Of a stretch of 41,311 bases of DNA, positions 17,046-26,900 are shown in pieces. Below the pieces are notes generated by a model. The model made no database searches. It was given only the letters and a program-made list of their open reading frames with translations, and was not told the origin of the DNA. Position 1 is the first letter of the stretch, and every line of letters begins with the position of its first letter. The translations under genes were made by a program, and so were the position numbers. Source of the stretch: Lachnospiraceae bacterium (GTDB lineage: Bacteria; Bacillota; Clostridia; Lachnospirales; Lachnospiraceae); contig JAFSZZ010000071.1 in the NCBI GenBank assembly GCA_017458765.1, positions 1 through 41,311 on the forward strand, given 5' to 3'.

Positions 17046-18221
17046 TCAGTTCTTTTTACGCTTTGATAGTACGTCAAGTGTAACCGCTCCCAAAAGAACC
17101 GCACCCTTTACGATCTTCTGTATATCCGTCGACCATCCGAACAGAGACATACCGTTGTTAAGTATTCCCATTATGAACGCTCCGACTACCGCACCGACGA
17201 TAGTTCCTGCACCGCCGGCAACCGCAGCACCACCTATATAACATGATGCTATGGCATCCATCTCGAATCCGTCACCGGCCTTGGGTGTTGCCGATCCGTT
17301 TCTTGCCGAAAGCACGATACCGGCTATGGCTGACAGAAGCCCCATGTTAACGTATACCCAGAAGAAAACCTTGTTCGTGTCAATACCCGAGAGGTTTGCG
17401 GCCTTCCTGTTTCCTCCGAGTGCATATATCTGACGTCCCGCAACAGTCTTACTCGTTATGAATCCGTATATCGCTATAAGGATAACCATGATGAGCAGAA
17501 CAAAAGGCAGTCCGTTATATCTTGCGAGCTTATAGAAGAAGAACCAGATTATGAACAGCATGATGCCAAGCTTAAGTGCTATCTGCCATGTCGGATTGAC
17601 CGCAAAATTGTATTTTTTCTTGGTGGCATTGGATCTGATCTCGGAATATATCAGCAGAACTGATGCTATGATCGCAACTACTATACTTACAAGATCGAGT
17701 GTACCGTCACCGAACGGTATCTTGACAACCGGAAGGAAACCTGCTCCGATGAAGTTATATGACTGATCGAAGGGTCCCTTTGTCTGTGCCTGCAGGAGCG
17801 TATATGTAAGACCGCGTCCCATAAGCATTGTTGCAAGGGTTGTTACAAAAGGCGGGATGCCGAGATATGCGATGAAAAATCCGGCAAAAACACCTGTAAG
17901 AAGTCCAACCAATAAAGCAGCGATTATTGCGACCCACATGTTCATCTTAAGATCCATCATGATGATACCGGCAAAGGATCCGCACACCGCAACGACGGAT
18001 CCTACACCCAGATCGATGTTACCGGTAAGTACGCACAGCAGCATACCGATCGCCAGGATAACAACGTATCCGTTCTGCATGATAAGATTGTTGATATTCA
18101 TGGGTGTAAGATTAGCGCCCTTTGTAAGCAGAGCAAACACCAGGTAAATAGCTATAAGGGCAAAAAACATTCCGTACTGTTTCATGTCCATTTTGACATA
18201 TTTGTTATTTTTAGTTTCCAT
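17046..18221 (-). CDS. mmsB: Monosaccharide ABC transporter permease
   Basis: 391-aa CUT2-class permease (RbsC/XylH/GguB-like) that forms the membrane channel. About ten hydrophobic segments are visible, including NGYVVILAIGMLLCVLTGNIDLGVGSV, with the family motif TGNIDLSVG-like. The conserved ALGGNRKAANLSGID segment (about 270) and the late glycine-rich GGAAVAGGAGTIVGAVVGAFIMGILNNGM stretch mark the class. I use the ATG at 18221 because GGGAG lies six bases upstream; the ATG two codons earlier abuts that site. This leaves an 11-base overlap with mmsA. Confidence 0.92.
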   Translation of the reverse strand: METKNNKYVKMDMKQYGMFFALIAIYLVFALLTKGANLTPMNINNLIMQNGYVVILAIGMLLCVLTGNIDLGVGSVVAVCGSFAGIIMMDLKMNMWVAIIAALLVGLLTGVFAGFFIAYLGIPPFVTTLATMLMGRGLTYTLLQAQTKGPFDQSYNFIGAGFLPVVKIPFGDGTLDLVSIVVAIIASVLLIYSEIRSNATKKKYNFAVNPTWQIALKLGIMLFIIWFFFYKLARYNGLPFVLLIMVILIAIYGFITSKTVAGRQIYALGGNRKAANLSGIDTNKVFFWVYVNMGLLSAIAGIVLSARNGSATPKAGDGFEMDAIASCYIGGAAVAGGAGTIVGAVVGAFIMGILNNGMSLFGWSTDIQKIVKGAVLLGAVTLDVLSKRKKN

Positions 18222-19773
18222 TTCCATCTCCCTTTCTGTTATGTGCCATGATACACTGCATGATCTTTTCCTGCGTTACTTCCGCCGAACTCAGTTCTCC
18301 CGCTATCGTACCCTCATTTATGACGTATACCCTGTCGCAGGTACCTATGATCTCGGGAAGCTCGGAGGATATGACTATGACTGCCTTTCCTGCCTTGGCC
18401 AGCTCGTTTATTACACAGTAGATCTCGTATTTGGCGCCCACATCGATACCTCTTGTAGGCTCATCCATTATAAGAACATCCGGTTGCGTCATCATCCATT
18501 TGGCAACCACGACCTTCTGCTGGTTACCGCCGGAAAGAGATCCGACCACCTGATTGATGGAATTAGTCTTTACCTTGACACGCTGCCTGTAATCCTGTGC
18601 CGCAACTATCTCATCATTGTTGTTTATAACACCGTGTTTGGAAAAGAAGAAAGGTCTCGCGGCTATGGTCATGTTTTCCTTGACATCGCCTATAAGATTA
18701 AGTCCGTATGTCTTCCTGTCCTCCGAAATATAGGCAAGTTTGTTCTTAACCGCATCCCTTACCGTACGTAAGTGCACTTCCTTTCCGTTTATAAGAACCG
18801 TTCCGGATATCTTCTGTCCGTAACTCCTTCCGAAGACACTCATCGCGAATTCCGTCCTGCCCGCACCCATAAGGCCCGCAAGACCGACTACTTCTCCCGC
18901 CCTGACCTTAATGTTTATATCCTTAATTATCTGCCTGTGTTCATCGTCGGGATGAAAAACATTCCAGTTCTTTACTTCAAATATTACATTTCCAAGCCTG
19001 ATGTCTTCACGTTTCGGATAACGGTTTGTCATCTCACGTCCGACCATCGCCTTGATTACCCTGTCTTCCGAATAATCATCAACTCCCTTTATGAGTGTCT
19101 CGATCGTCTTACCGTCTCTTATTACGGTAACAGAATCCGAAACGTATTCTATCTCATTAAGCTTATGTGAGATTATGATACAGGTTATCCCATGCTCCTT
19201 AAGCTGGAGCATTATATCTAAAAGCTTCCGGCTCTCTTCATCGTTCAATGCCGCCGTAGGTTCATCCAGAATAAGGAGTTCAACCTTCTTGGCCATTGCC
19301 TTGGCGATCTCGATGAGCTGCTGCTTGCCCACGCCGAGGGAATTGACAGGAACATCAACGTCCTCATTTTCAAGTCCAACCTTGGCAAGCATCTCCTGAG
19401 CCTTACGCCTTGTTTCCGTCCAATCAATAACGCCCTTCATGCTGGTACGTTCATTTCCGATAAATACATTCTCGGCAACGGACAGCAGCGGACTGAGTGC
19501 CAGTTCCTGATGTATTATAACTATGCCCTTTGCTTCCGAATCCCTTAGATTGTGAAATTTGCAATGCTCACCCTTATAAAGGATGTCACCTTCATATGTT
19601 CCGTAAGGATACACACCGGATAAGACATTCATCAGTGTAGACTTTCCGGCTCCGTTCTCACCGCAGATGGCGTGGATCTCGCCCTTCTTTACCTTGAGAT
19701 TAACATCATCAAGAGCCTTTACTCCGGAGAATTCCTTCGTAATCTGATTCATTTCCAAGATGTAATCCGACAT
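18211..19773 (-). CDS. mmsA: Monosaccharide ABC transporter ATP-binding protein (two ABC domains)
   Basis: 520-aa double ATPase energising CUT2 import. First domain: Walker A CGENGAGKSTLMN (about 36-48), Walker B LLILDEPTAALND and H-loop IIISHKLNEIE. The second domain has the usual degenerate P-loop (GLMGAGRTEFAMSVFGR) but intact LSGGNQQKVVVAKWM and VLIMDEPTRGIDVGAKYEIY. Length and layout match GguA/MmsA/XylG proteins. Together with mmsB and chvE it makes a complete importer for xylose, arabinose, galactose or glucose-like sugars. Confidence 0.94.
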   Translation of the reverse strand: MSDYILEMNQITKEFSGVKALDDVNLKVKKGEIHAICGENGAGKSTLMNVLSGVYPYGTYEGDILYKGEHCKFHNLRDSEAKGIVIIHQELALSPLLSVAENVFIGNERTSMKGVIDWTETRRKAQEMLAKVGLENEDVDVPVNSLGVGKQQLIEIAKAMAKKVELLILDEPTAALNDEESRKLLDIMLQLKEHGITCIIISHKLNEIEYVSDSVTVIRDGKTIETLIKGVDDYSEDRVIKAMVGREMTNRYPKREDIRLGNVIFEVKNWNVFHPDDEHRQIIKDINIKVRAGEVVGLAGLMGAGRTEFAMSVFGRSYGQKISGTVLINGKEVHLRTVRDAVKNKLAYISEDRKTYGLNLIGDVKENMTIAARPFFFSKHGVINNNDEIVAAQDYRQRVKVKTNSINQVVGSLSGGNQQKVVVAKWMMTQPDVLIMDEPTRGIDVGAKYEIYCVINELAKAGKAVIVISSELPEIIGTCDRVYVINEGTIAGELSSAEVTQEKIMQCIMAHNRKGDGNGN

Positions 19774-19800
19774 TTACTCTTCTCCTTGTCTTAAATGTTT

Positions 19801-19830
19801 CAAAACGGGCGGCAGCTGACTGCCGCCGCC
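19801..19830 (-). terminator. Intercistronic hairpin between chvE and mmsA
   Basis: Eight-bp GC-rich stem GGCGGCAG/CTGCCGCC (19808-19827) with a four-base loop, followed on the minus strand by CGTTTTG. It sits in the 89-base gap between the binding-protein gene and the ATPase gene. Such a leaky terminator or 3'-end stabiliser typically keeps binding protein in excess over the transporter. Confidence 0.75.
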
Positions 19831-19862
19831 CTGTTCTGTTTATTAACACATTGGTATCTTAA

Positions 19863-20978
19863 TTATTCGGCAAGCTGCTCTTCTGTATAGTAGCCGCCGC
19901 CTATGATAACTTCCTTGTAGTTATCCTTGTCAACCGCAACGGGCTCGCAAAGATATGAAGGAACTACGATCTTGCCGTTGTTGTACTGCTCGGTATCGTT
20001 GATCTCGGGCTTAGCACCTTCAAGAACTGCCTGTACCATGGTAACGCACTTGCTTGCAAGAAGTCTTGTATCCTTGTAGATAGACATTGTCTGCTTACCT
20101 GAGATGATGTGCTTGGTAGCCATAAGCTCTGCATCCTGTCCTGTGATAAGAGGCCAGTTTGCATCTGTATAACCTGCACCCTCAAGAGCTGACATACAGC
20201 CGTATGAAAGTCCGTCGTATGCGCATGCACAGATGTCAAGGTCTTCGTCTGCATAATATCTTGTAAGGATATCCTCACATCTCTTCATTGCTGTCTGCTG
20301 ATCCCATCTTAATGTGTTGTTGTCTTCGAATGAGATCTGACCTGACTTACATACGAGTGATCCGTCGTCAAGTAAAGGCTGGATCTGCTCCATAAGTCCT
20401 GCATAAAGCATATGAGCGTTGTTATCATCAGGTGAACCCATGAACAGCTCGATGGTCTTGGGATCATCCTTTGTTGCTCCGCAATGCTGAACGATGTATT
20501 CACCGATCTTGGTTCCTACACCCTTATTATCAAATGTTGCATAATATGAAACAGCATCTGTGTTCATAAGAAGACGGTCGTAAGCGATAACCGGGATGCC
20601 TGCATCCTTAGCCTGCTGCTCAACGTTTACAAGAGCGTCTGAGTCGATAGCCGCGATAACAAGGCAGTTAGCGCCTGCTGTGATCATGTTCTCGATCTGT
20701 GAAACCTGAGCCTGAACATCATCCTCAGCGTACTGAAGATCTACGGTATATCCGAGTTCCTCAAGCTGTGCCTTCATGTTTGCACCGTCATGCATCCATC
20801 TCTCTGATGACTGGGTAGGCATTGCAACCGCTACCTTCTTGCCGCTGCCTGATGCTGCTGCGCCTGCATCCGATCCGGATCCTGCATCTGCTGCCGGAGC
20901 TGCGGGTGCTGCACCGCCACATGCTGTGAGTGCTAACATTGCTGTTGCCATAATAGCTGCTAAAACTTTCTTCTTCAT
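19863..20978 (-). CDS. chvE: Monosaccharide-binding lipoprotein, ChvE-like
   Basis: 371 aa. Signal peptide with lipobox ALTAC, acylated Cys20, then an Ala/Gly/Ser/Pro linker. The mature protein opens KVAVAMPTQSSERWMHDGANM, the pattern of the ChvE/multiple-monosaccharide-binding group (PTKSSERWI.DG in relatives), and contains DAGIPVIAYDRLLMNTDAVSYYATFDN and PLITGQDAELMATKHIISGKQTMSIYKDTR, which line the sugar pocket. AAGGAGG lies eight bases upstream of the ATG. First gene of the importer operon. Codon choice is more uniform than in its neighbours, in line with high expression; this last point is by eye. Confidence 0.92.
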   Translation of the reverse strand: MKKKVLAAIMATAMLALTACGGAAPAAPAADAGSGSDAGAAASGSGKKVAVAMPTQSSERWMHDGANMKAQLEELGYTVDLQYAEDDVQAQVSQIENMITAGANCLVIAAIDSDALVNVEQQAKDAGIPVIAYDRLLMNTDAVSYYATFDNKGVGTKIGEYIVQHCGATKDDPKTIELFMGSPDDNNAHMLYAGLMEQIQPLLDDGSLVCKSGQISFEDNNTLRWDQQTAMKRCEDILTRYYADEDLDICACAYDGLSYGCMSALEGAGYTDANWPLITGQDAELMATKHIISGKQTMSIYKDTRLLASKCVTMVQAVLEGAKPEINDTEQYNNGKIVVPSYLCEPVAVDKDNYKEVIIGGGYYTEEQLAE

Positions 20979-20999
20979 ATTTATCCTCCTTATGATTTC

Positions 21000-21020
21000 G
21001 AATTCCCTCTGCGGGATTTC
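21000..21020. promoter_or_regulatory. Imperfect palindrome in the chvE leader
   Basis: GAATTCCC (21000-21007) and GGGATTTC (21013-21020) pair at seven of eight positions around a five-base centre. It lies 21 bases before the chvE start, right upstream of the ribosome binding site. It could be an operator or a small RNA hairpin; no family of regulator is recognisable. I could not identify the chvE promoter with confidence. Confidence 0.3.
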
Positions 21021-21058
21021 CCAATGGATGAATCCACTTTATTACAATCATCTTTCGG

Positions 21059-21110
21059 ATAAAATAGAAAATCCTGCATAGAATATATAAAAATATCCAT
21101 GCAGGATTTT
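21059..21110 (-). terminator. Terminator after polC
   Basis: Twelve-bp perfect inverted repeat AAAATCCTGCAT (21068-21079) and ATGCAGGATTTT (21099-21110), loop of 19, followed on the minus strand by a T-rich stretch (TTTTCTATTTT). It lies 55 bases past the polC stop and isolates the chvE operon. Confidence 0.85.
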
Positions 21111-21164
21111 GTATGTAGGATTTTGATGATATCCGAAGTATTTTGAGCCTGTTCTGAATTTCCA

Positions 21165-24100
21165 TCACTCAGAATAGATATCAAATAAAGACAGCTGGTT
21201 TGATTCCGGCAGCCTGTCGAGTATCTTAAGTTCGGTCAGCTTTTCGACTACGGTCGAAGAAACCCTTGTCCTTTCGCGGAAATCATCCTTTGAAATAAAC
21301 GGACCGTCCTTGCATGCATCCACTATCGCATCCGCTGCCTTATCACCCAGGCCTTCGATGCTGCCAAGATGTGGCATGATCTTCCCGTCTATCACCTGAC
21401 ATTTATGCGCCTTTGCCCTGAACATATCTATCGGCATGAATTCATATCCGCGCGCATACATCTCCTGTACGAGACGCATGTCGCGAAGTTCATCCTGCTC
21501 CTTCTTGCTGAGGCTGTCCTCCCTCTTTTTGTAATCCGCAAGATATCCTTCAAGGACCTCTCTTCCCAGGCACATCTTTTCATATGAAAATCCCGATGCC
21601 CTTATACTGAAGAACGCCGCGTAATATGCCAGAGGATAATTAACCTTATAATATGCTATGCGCCATGCCATCATAACATATGCCGCGGCATGAGCCTTGG
21701 GGAACATGTACTTTATCTTCTCGCACGACCATATATACCAGTCGGGAACATCATGTTTTATCATGTCATCCTTCCATGCGTCCCACTTGTCGCATTTTCC
21801 GCCCGCTATCTTACCCTTTCTCACATTCTCCATTATCTTGAAAGATTCTTCGGGCTCGAGTCCCATTCCTATCAGATAGGTCATTATATCATCACGGGTA
21901 CAGATACATGTGGATATCGTAGCCTTACCCTCTTCTATGAGTGTCTGCGCATTACCGAGCCATACATCCGTTCCGTGTGAAAGCCCGGATATCCTTACAA
22001 GATCAGAGAACGCCTGAGGTTTTGCATCTATTACCATCTGCATGGCAAAATCGGTCCCGAACTCCGGTATCCCAAGAGTACCCAACTGTGTACCTCCGAT
22101 ATCGGCAGGTTCTATCTTCAGAGCACTCGTGTTCTGGAACAGGGACATAACATCCTTATCATCCAGCGGTACCTTCTGCGGATCCGTATCGGTAAGATCC
22201 TGGAGCATCCTTATCATCGTAGGATCATCGTGTCCCAGTATATCGAGCTTTAACAGGTTATGATCGATCGAATGATAATCAAAGTGAGTAGTGACTATAT
22301 CCGTGTTCATATCATTTGCGGGATGCTGTATCGGAGTGAACGAATATATCTCATCTCCGACCGGCAGAACGATTATACCGCCGGGATGCTGACCCGTGGT
22401 CCTGTGGATACCCGTGCAGCCCATGGTTATCCTGTTTATCTCGCAGGAACGCTTCCTTATACCACGTTCCTCATAATAATTCTTAACATATCCGTATGCC
22501 GTCTTATCTGCAAGCGTGCCTATGGTCCCTGCCCTGAAGGTCTGCCCGTCACCAAAGATGACCTCGGTATATTTATGTGCCTTCGACTGGTATTCACCCG
22601 AGAAATTAAGGTCTATATCCGGCTCCTTATCTCCCTTGAAACCAAGGAAGGTCTCAAACGGGATGTCAAATCCCTCCTTGTTTAAAGGCTCATTGCAGTT
22701 AGGGCACAGCTTATCGGGCATATCACAGCCCGCACGTCCGGCATAAGCCTTAACCTCATCCGAATCAAAATCGACATAATGGCATTTCGGACACAGATAA
22801 TGAGGCGGAAGCGGATTCACTTCGGTTATTCCGGCCATCGTCGCTACGAACGATGAACCTACGGAACCCCTTGAGCCAACCAGATAACCGTCCTCCATGG
22901 ATTTCCACACAAGCTTCTGCGCTATTATGTACATGACCGCAAAACCGTTGCTGATTATAGAATTAAGTTCCCGTTCGAGCCTCGCAGATACCTGCTCGGG
23001 GAGATCATCCCCGTACATCTCATGAGCCTTGCTGTAACAGATGTCGCGCAGTATCTGATCCGAATTCTCTATCACGGGGGGACACTTGTCGGGACGTACC
23101 GGCTCGATGTCATCGACCATGTCCGCTATAAGTCCCGTATTCGTCACAACGATCTCATATGCCTTGTCATAAGGAAGATAATCAAATTCCTTAAGCATCT
23201 CCTCCGTGGTCCGCAGATACAGCGGCGCCTGATCATCGGCGTCCTTAAAGCCCTTGCCTGCCATGATTATCCGTCTGTATACCTCATCCTCGGGATCAAG
23301 GAAATGAACATCACAGGTAGCGACAACGGGCTTACCCAGTTTCTCGCCCAGTGCGATTATCTTCTTATTGATGTTTATAAGATCCTCCCATGAATTGACA
23401 TTCTCATGGTGCGGATCTTCTATCATATACTCATTGTTCCCAAGCGGCTGTATCTCAAGATAATCATAAAAGCTTGCGATATCCGATATCTCGGCCTCAC
23501 TCTTCTCATCGACTATCGCGCGGTACAGTTCACCCGCTTCACAGGCCGAACCTATGATAAGTCCCTCTCTGTACTGTTCGAGAAGACTCTTTGGTATCCT
23601 CTGGTTCCTGTGGAAATACTTAAGGTGTGACAAGGACACGAGCCTGTACAGATTGATCCTTCCTATCTCATTCTTTGCAAGGATGATGACATGATAGGAC
23701 ATTGATTTTTTAATTATATCAACGGAATTCCTGCCGAATTCCCAGAGCGCATCAAGATCGTTAATCCCCTGTTCCTTAAGCCTCATATTGAGCTTTATGA
23801 AGATCTCGGCTGTACATTCGGCATCATCCACTGCCCTGTGATGATGCTCAAGGGATACATTCAATGCCTTTGCAACATTATCGAGCTTGAACTTTCCAAG
23901 TTCCGGAAGCAACGCCCTGGCCATAGCGACCGTATCAAGGAACGTGAAGTCCGTTTCTATGGCAAGGTCCTTAGCCTTTTGTTTTATAAAACTCACGTCA
24001 AACTTTGCATTGTGCGCAACAAGCGCACATCCTTCACAGAACTCAAGGAACTTCGGCAGGACCTCTGTTATGAACGGAGCATCCTCAACCATCTGATCCG

Positions 24101-25694
24101 TTATGGATGTAAGCTGTGTTATCCGGAAAGGTATCGGCTCTTTGGGATTGACAAAGGTTGAAAACCTCTCGGTTATCGCACCATTTATCACCTTCACCGC
24201 ACCTATCTCGATTATGCTGTTTCTCTCCGGATTAAATCCGGTAGTCTCAATATCAAAAACTACATATTTATCATCAAGGGACTGTCCGTGTCCGTTAACT
24301 ACGATCCCCATGGAATCGTCGACCAGATACCCCTCAACTCCGTAAATAAGCTTAAAGTCGGGATATTTCTTCCTTATGCCCGGAAGAGCATGAAAAGCAT
24401 CGGTAAATGCCTGCACCACACCGTGATCCGTGATCGCAAGTGCCTTATGGCCCCACTCTGCAGCCCGCTTCATCAAGGCACCGACATCACTGACACCGTC
24501 CATATCACTCATCTTGGTATGACAGTGAAGTTCGACGCGCTTTTCCTCTGCGGTATCCATCCTTACCGTTCCCGTCTTCTCTTCCGCCTTCTTAATACCG
24601 CTCACATATCCGAGCGACAGTTCACCATCGAACTTATCTATGGAAGCGACTGCCTTTATATATATGCAGCACCCCTCCGCAAGATATGCAAACAGTCTCT
24701 CCTTCTGCTCGAGCCTCGGAAACATCTTGACCGTTATCGTATCCGTCTGATCCGTGATGTCGAATATGACCATGAGCTTTCCTGTCTTGGTCTCCCTTGT
24801 CTCAAGGCGGATCACCTTACCATAAACAGTAACTTCTCCGGTCATTCCTTCCAGATCGGCAATGCTTAACACCGCATCATCAAAATCCCTTCCGAATATT
24901 ACATCCGGATTGTCGGATTCCTTGCGGTATCTTCTGCCTCCTGCATTTCTTCCCCTTACGTTTGAGCCGCTTCCTTCCGATGCGGCATTCTTCTCCTTAT
25001 CATCGGAAGCAGCTGCAGCTGATCCTGCTGCGGCATCAGGTACGTCTCCCTCTTTTGCCGGCATATATCCGTCTTCCGAAATTTCATTAACGGCCGGTGA
25101 CTCAGCTTCGGGGATAATACCGCCCGAAGTGATCCTTAAGATCTCTTCACTCATCCTTCGCTGCGCCGCAACTACAGCCCTGCTCTTCTCATGTTCCTTA
25201 TATTCAACGAAAACAGATGCGTCTATCCCGCATCTTTCACCCAATATCTTATCAAATATCCTTATGATATCTTCCGTATGCTCCCTGGCTACCACGGTAT
25301 CGTCAAGAACAAGCTTAAGGACATTGTCCTCGGGGAATTCGAAATCGGCATGATACAGTGTCAGATAATCGAACTGATCGTAGTGCTTGAATTCCTCAAG
25401 TATACTGTCCCTGTATTCTTCGATCAGAGTACGCACATTATATCTGCCGGAGAGTTCGAAACTCTCCTGTATGGTCACCCTCAGCGCATCATTTGAGAAC
25501 AGCTGCCTTGCTATCTCTCTTTCAAGCGCATAAATATGGTTCTTCTCTACCAGATGCGGTATCTTAAGATATATCCTCAGCCTGTCTCGCTTAACAGTAC
25601 TCGATATCTTCAGGACCTCGGCATCCATAAATATCTGTTCGAGATCATTATTCAGTTGGAGTGTTGGAAATACTTCCCGAAAAACCTTGCTCAT
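21165..25694 (-). CDS. polC: DNA polymerase III alpha subunit, PolC type
   Basis: 1509-aa Gram-positive replicative polymerase. Order of domains: N-terminal region (1-180), a low-complexity acidic/Ala-rich linker (about 200-255), OB fold (about 283-365), PHP domain starting ELHCHTKMSDMDG (about 388-400), 3'-5' exonuclease inserted in PHP (VVFDIETTGFNPE at 478-490, with HNAKFD and HRAVDDAECT), then the polymerase core. The CPKC and CPNC pairs of the zinc motif lie before the catalytic KEPDIDLNFSGEYQ, which carries two of the active-site aspartates. Proofreading residues are intact. Length is slightly above Bacillus PolC (1437 aa). It follows ispG by 28 bases and is probably co-transcribed. Confidence 0.98.
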   Translation of the reverse strand: MSKVFREVFPTLQLNNDLEQIFMDAEVLKISSTVKRDRLRIYLKIPHLVEKNHIYALEREIARQLFSNDALRVTIQESFELSGRYNVRTLIEEYRDSILEEFKHYDQFDYLTLYHADFEFPEDNVLKLVLDDTVVAREHTEDIIRIFDKILGERCGIDASVFVEYKEHEKSRAVVAAQRRMSEEILRITSGGIIPEAESPAVNEISEDGYMPAKEGDVPDAAAGSAAAASDDKEKNAASEGSGSNVRGRNAGGRRYRKESDNPDVIFGRDFDDAVLSIADLEGMTGEVTVYGKVIRLETRETKTGKLMVIFDITDQTDTITVKMFPRLEQKERLFAYLAEGCCIYIKAVASIDKFDGELSLGYVSGIKKAEEKTGTVRMDTAEEKRVELHCHTKMSDMDGVSDVGALMKRAAEWGHKALAITDHGVVQAFTDAFHALPGIRKKYPDFKLIYGVEGYLVDDSMGIVVNGHGQSLDDKYVVFDIETTGFNPERNSIIEIGAVKVINGAITERFSTFVNPKEPIPFRITQLTSITDQMVEDAPFITEVLPKFLEFCEGCALVAHNAKFDVSFIKQKAKDLAIETDFTFLDTVAMARALLPELGKFKLDNVAKALNVSLEHHHRAVDDAECTAEIFIKLNMRLKEQGINDLDALWEFGRNSVDIIKKSMSYHVIILAKNEIGRINLYRLVSLSHLKYFHRNQRIPKSLLEQYREGLIIGSACEAGELYRAIVDEKSEAEISDIASFYDYLEIQPLGNNEYMIEDPHHENVNSWEDLININKKIIALGEKLGKPVVATCDVHFLDPEDEVYRRIIMAGKGFKDADDQAPLYLRTTEEMLKEFDYLPYDKAYEIVVTNTGLIADMVDDIEPVRPDKCPPVIENSDQILRDICYSKAHEMYGDDLPEQVSARLERELNSIISNGFAVMYIIAQKLVWKSMEDGYLVGSRGSVGSSFVATMAGITEVNPLPPHYLCPKCHYVDFDSDEVKAYAGRAGCDMPDKLCPNCNEPLNKEGFDIPFETFLGFKGDKEPDIDLNFSGEYQSKAHKYTEVIFGDGQTFRAGTIGTLADKTAYGYVKNYYEERGIRKRSCEINRITMGCTGIHRTTGQHPGGIIVLPVGDEIYSFTPIQHPANDMNTDIVTTHFDYHSIDHNLLKLDILGHDDPTMIRMLQDLTDTDPQKVPLDDKDVMSLFQNTSALKIEPADIGGTQLGTLGIPEFGTDFAMQMVIDAKPQAFSDLVRISGLSHGTDVWLGNAQTLIEEGKATISTCICTRDDIMTYLIGMGLEPEESFKIMENVRKGKIAGGKCDKWDAWKDDMIKHDVPDWYIWSCEKIKYMFPKAHAAAYVMMAWRIAYYKVNYPLAYYAAFFSIRASGFSYEKMCLGREVLEGYLADYKKREDSLSKKEQDELRDMRLVQEMYARGYEFMPIDMFRAKAHKCQVIDGKIMPHLGSIEGLGDKAADAIVDACKDGPFISKDDFRERTRVSSTVVEKLTELKILDRLPESNQLSLFDIYSE

Positions 25695-25722
25695 ATCTTC
25701 TTATCTTCCTGTGAGCCTGATC

Positions 25723-26784
25723 TCAGGCCTTGCCCCAGTTATCCAGTTCCGCCTCAAGCGCACCGAGGAGATCTTCTTCCGGTATCTTTCTTATTATCTC
25801 ACCCTTTTTTATAAGAAGTCCCTCTCCGTTACCGCCGCATATGCCTATATCGGCTTCCCTTGCTTCACCGGGTCCGTTCACGACGCATCCCATACACGCG
25901 ACCTTTATGTCAAGATCATAACCGGCAACAAGCTTCTCCACTTCATTTGCCAGTGATATCAGGTCTATCCCGGTCCTTCCGCACGTGGGACATGATACCA
26001 CTTCTATTCCGCCTTTCCTTAATCCCAATGTCTTAAGTATCCTGCGGGCTGATATGATCTCCTCCACCGGATCTCCGGTAAGCGATACCCTTATCGTGTC
26101 TCCTATGCCCATATTAAGGATGATGCCCAGTCCTACCGCCGACTTGATATTTCCGGATCTTACCGTTCCGGATTCAGTTATCCCCACATGCAGCGGGTAA
26201 CGGCACTTTGGTGCCAACAATTCATGGGCCCTTACACACATCAAAACATCGGAAGACTTAATGCTTACCACTATGTTGTCATAATCGCACTCCTCTATCA
26301 TCCTTACCTTGTCAAGTGCGCTTTCAACTATCCCTTCGGCAGTTACACCGCCATATTTTTCAATAAGCTGCTTCTCCAATGATCCCGAGTTTACTCCGAC
26401 CCTTATAGGGACATTTCGTTCCTTGGCCGCCCTTACTACAGCCTCTACATTTTCACGGCCTCCTATATTGCCGGGATTTATTCTTATCTTATCTGCTCCG
26501 TTCCGTATTGCGGCAATGGCAAGAGAATGATCGAAATGGATGTCGGCTACTATAGGGATATGTATACGTTTCCTGATCTGCCCTATAGCCTCTGCCGCCC
26601 TAAGCGTCGGTACAGTCGAACGGATTATCTCACAACCTGCTTCCTCTAACCTAAGTATCTGACCGACCGTGGCATCTACATCCTCGGTCTTTGTATTTGT
26701 CATAGACTGGATCCTTACCGGATTGCCTCCTCCGATCTTAACTCCGCCTATATCAACGACTCTGGTATTGTCTCTGTAACTCAT
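25723..26784 (-). CDS. ispG: 4-hydroxy-3-methylbut-2-enyl-diphosphate synthase
   Basis: 353-aa iron-sulfur enzyme of the MEP isoprenoid pathway, converting MEcPP to HMBPP. It begins with the TIM-barrel segment [19 protein letters not shown] and ends with the cluster-binding part: [14 protein letters not shown] and [13 protein letters not shown], which provide the three cysteines and the glutamate ligand of the 4Fe-4S cluster. GGAAGG precedes the ATG and a promoter lies at 26814-26841. In many clostridia ispG follows dxr and rseP; here those genes are absent and a surface-protein gene is upstream. Confidence 0.98.
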   Translation of the reverse strand: MSYRDNTRVVDIGGVKIGGGNPVRIQSMTNTKTEDVDATVGQILRLEEAGCEIIRSTVPTLRAAEAIGQIRKRIHIPIVADIHFDHSLAIAAIRNGADKIRINPGNIGGRENVEAVVRAAKERNVPIRVGVNSGSLEKQLIEKYGGVTAEGIVESALDKVRMIEECDYDNIVVSIKSSDVLMCVRAHELLAPKCRYPLHVGITESGTVRSGNIKSAVGLGIILNMGIGDTIRVSLTGDPVEEIISARRILKTLGLRKGGIEVVSCPTCGRTGIDLISLANEVEKLVAGYDLDIKVACMGCVVNGPGEAREADIGICGGNGEGLLIKKGEIIRKIPEEDLLGALEAELDNWGKA

Positions 26785-26813
26785 GGTACTTTCCTTCCGT
26801 TTTTCTTCTATCT

Positions 26814-26841
26814 ATAGTATCATTTTTATGTTCAAATACAA
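26814..26841 (-). promoter_or_regulatory. Promoter of ispG-polC
   Basis: Minus strand TTGTAT (26836-26841) and TACTAT (26814-26819) with a 16-base spacer, about 30 bases before the ispG start. It lies in the 116-base gap after the Ig-repeat protein gene, which otherwise shows no clear terminator. Confidence 0.6.
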
Positions 26842-26900
26842 TACCTTGTGCTTTTATTGATACATATTACTTTTGCCGCACCTGTCCGTATGATGTTCCT

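Noticed and set aside
20788..21168. 126-codon minus-strand frame over the chvE start and leader
   Set aside because: Out of frame with the chvE signal peptide and runs through the polC terminator; no ribosome binding site.
24288..24869. 193-codon plus-strand open frame opposite polC
   Set aside because: Lies wholly within conserved polC coding sequence, including the PHP and exonuclease region; no independent support.
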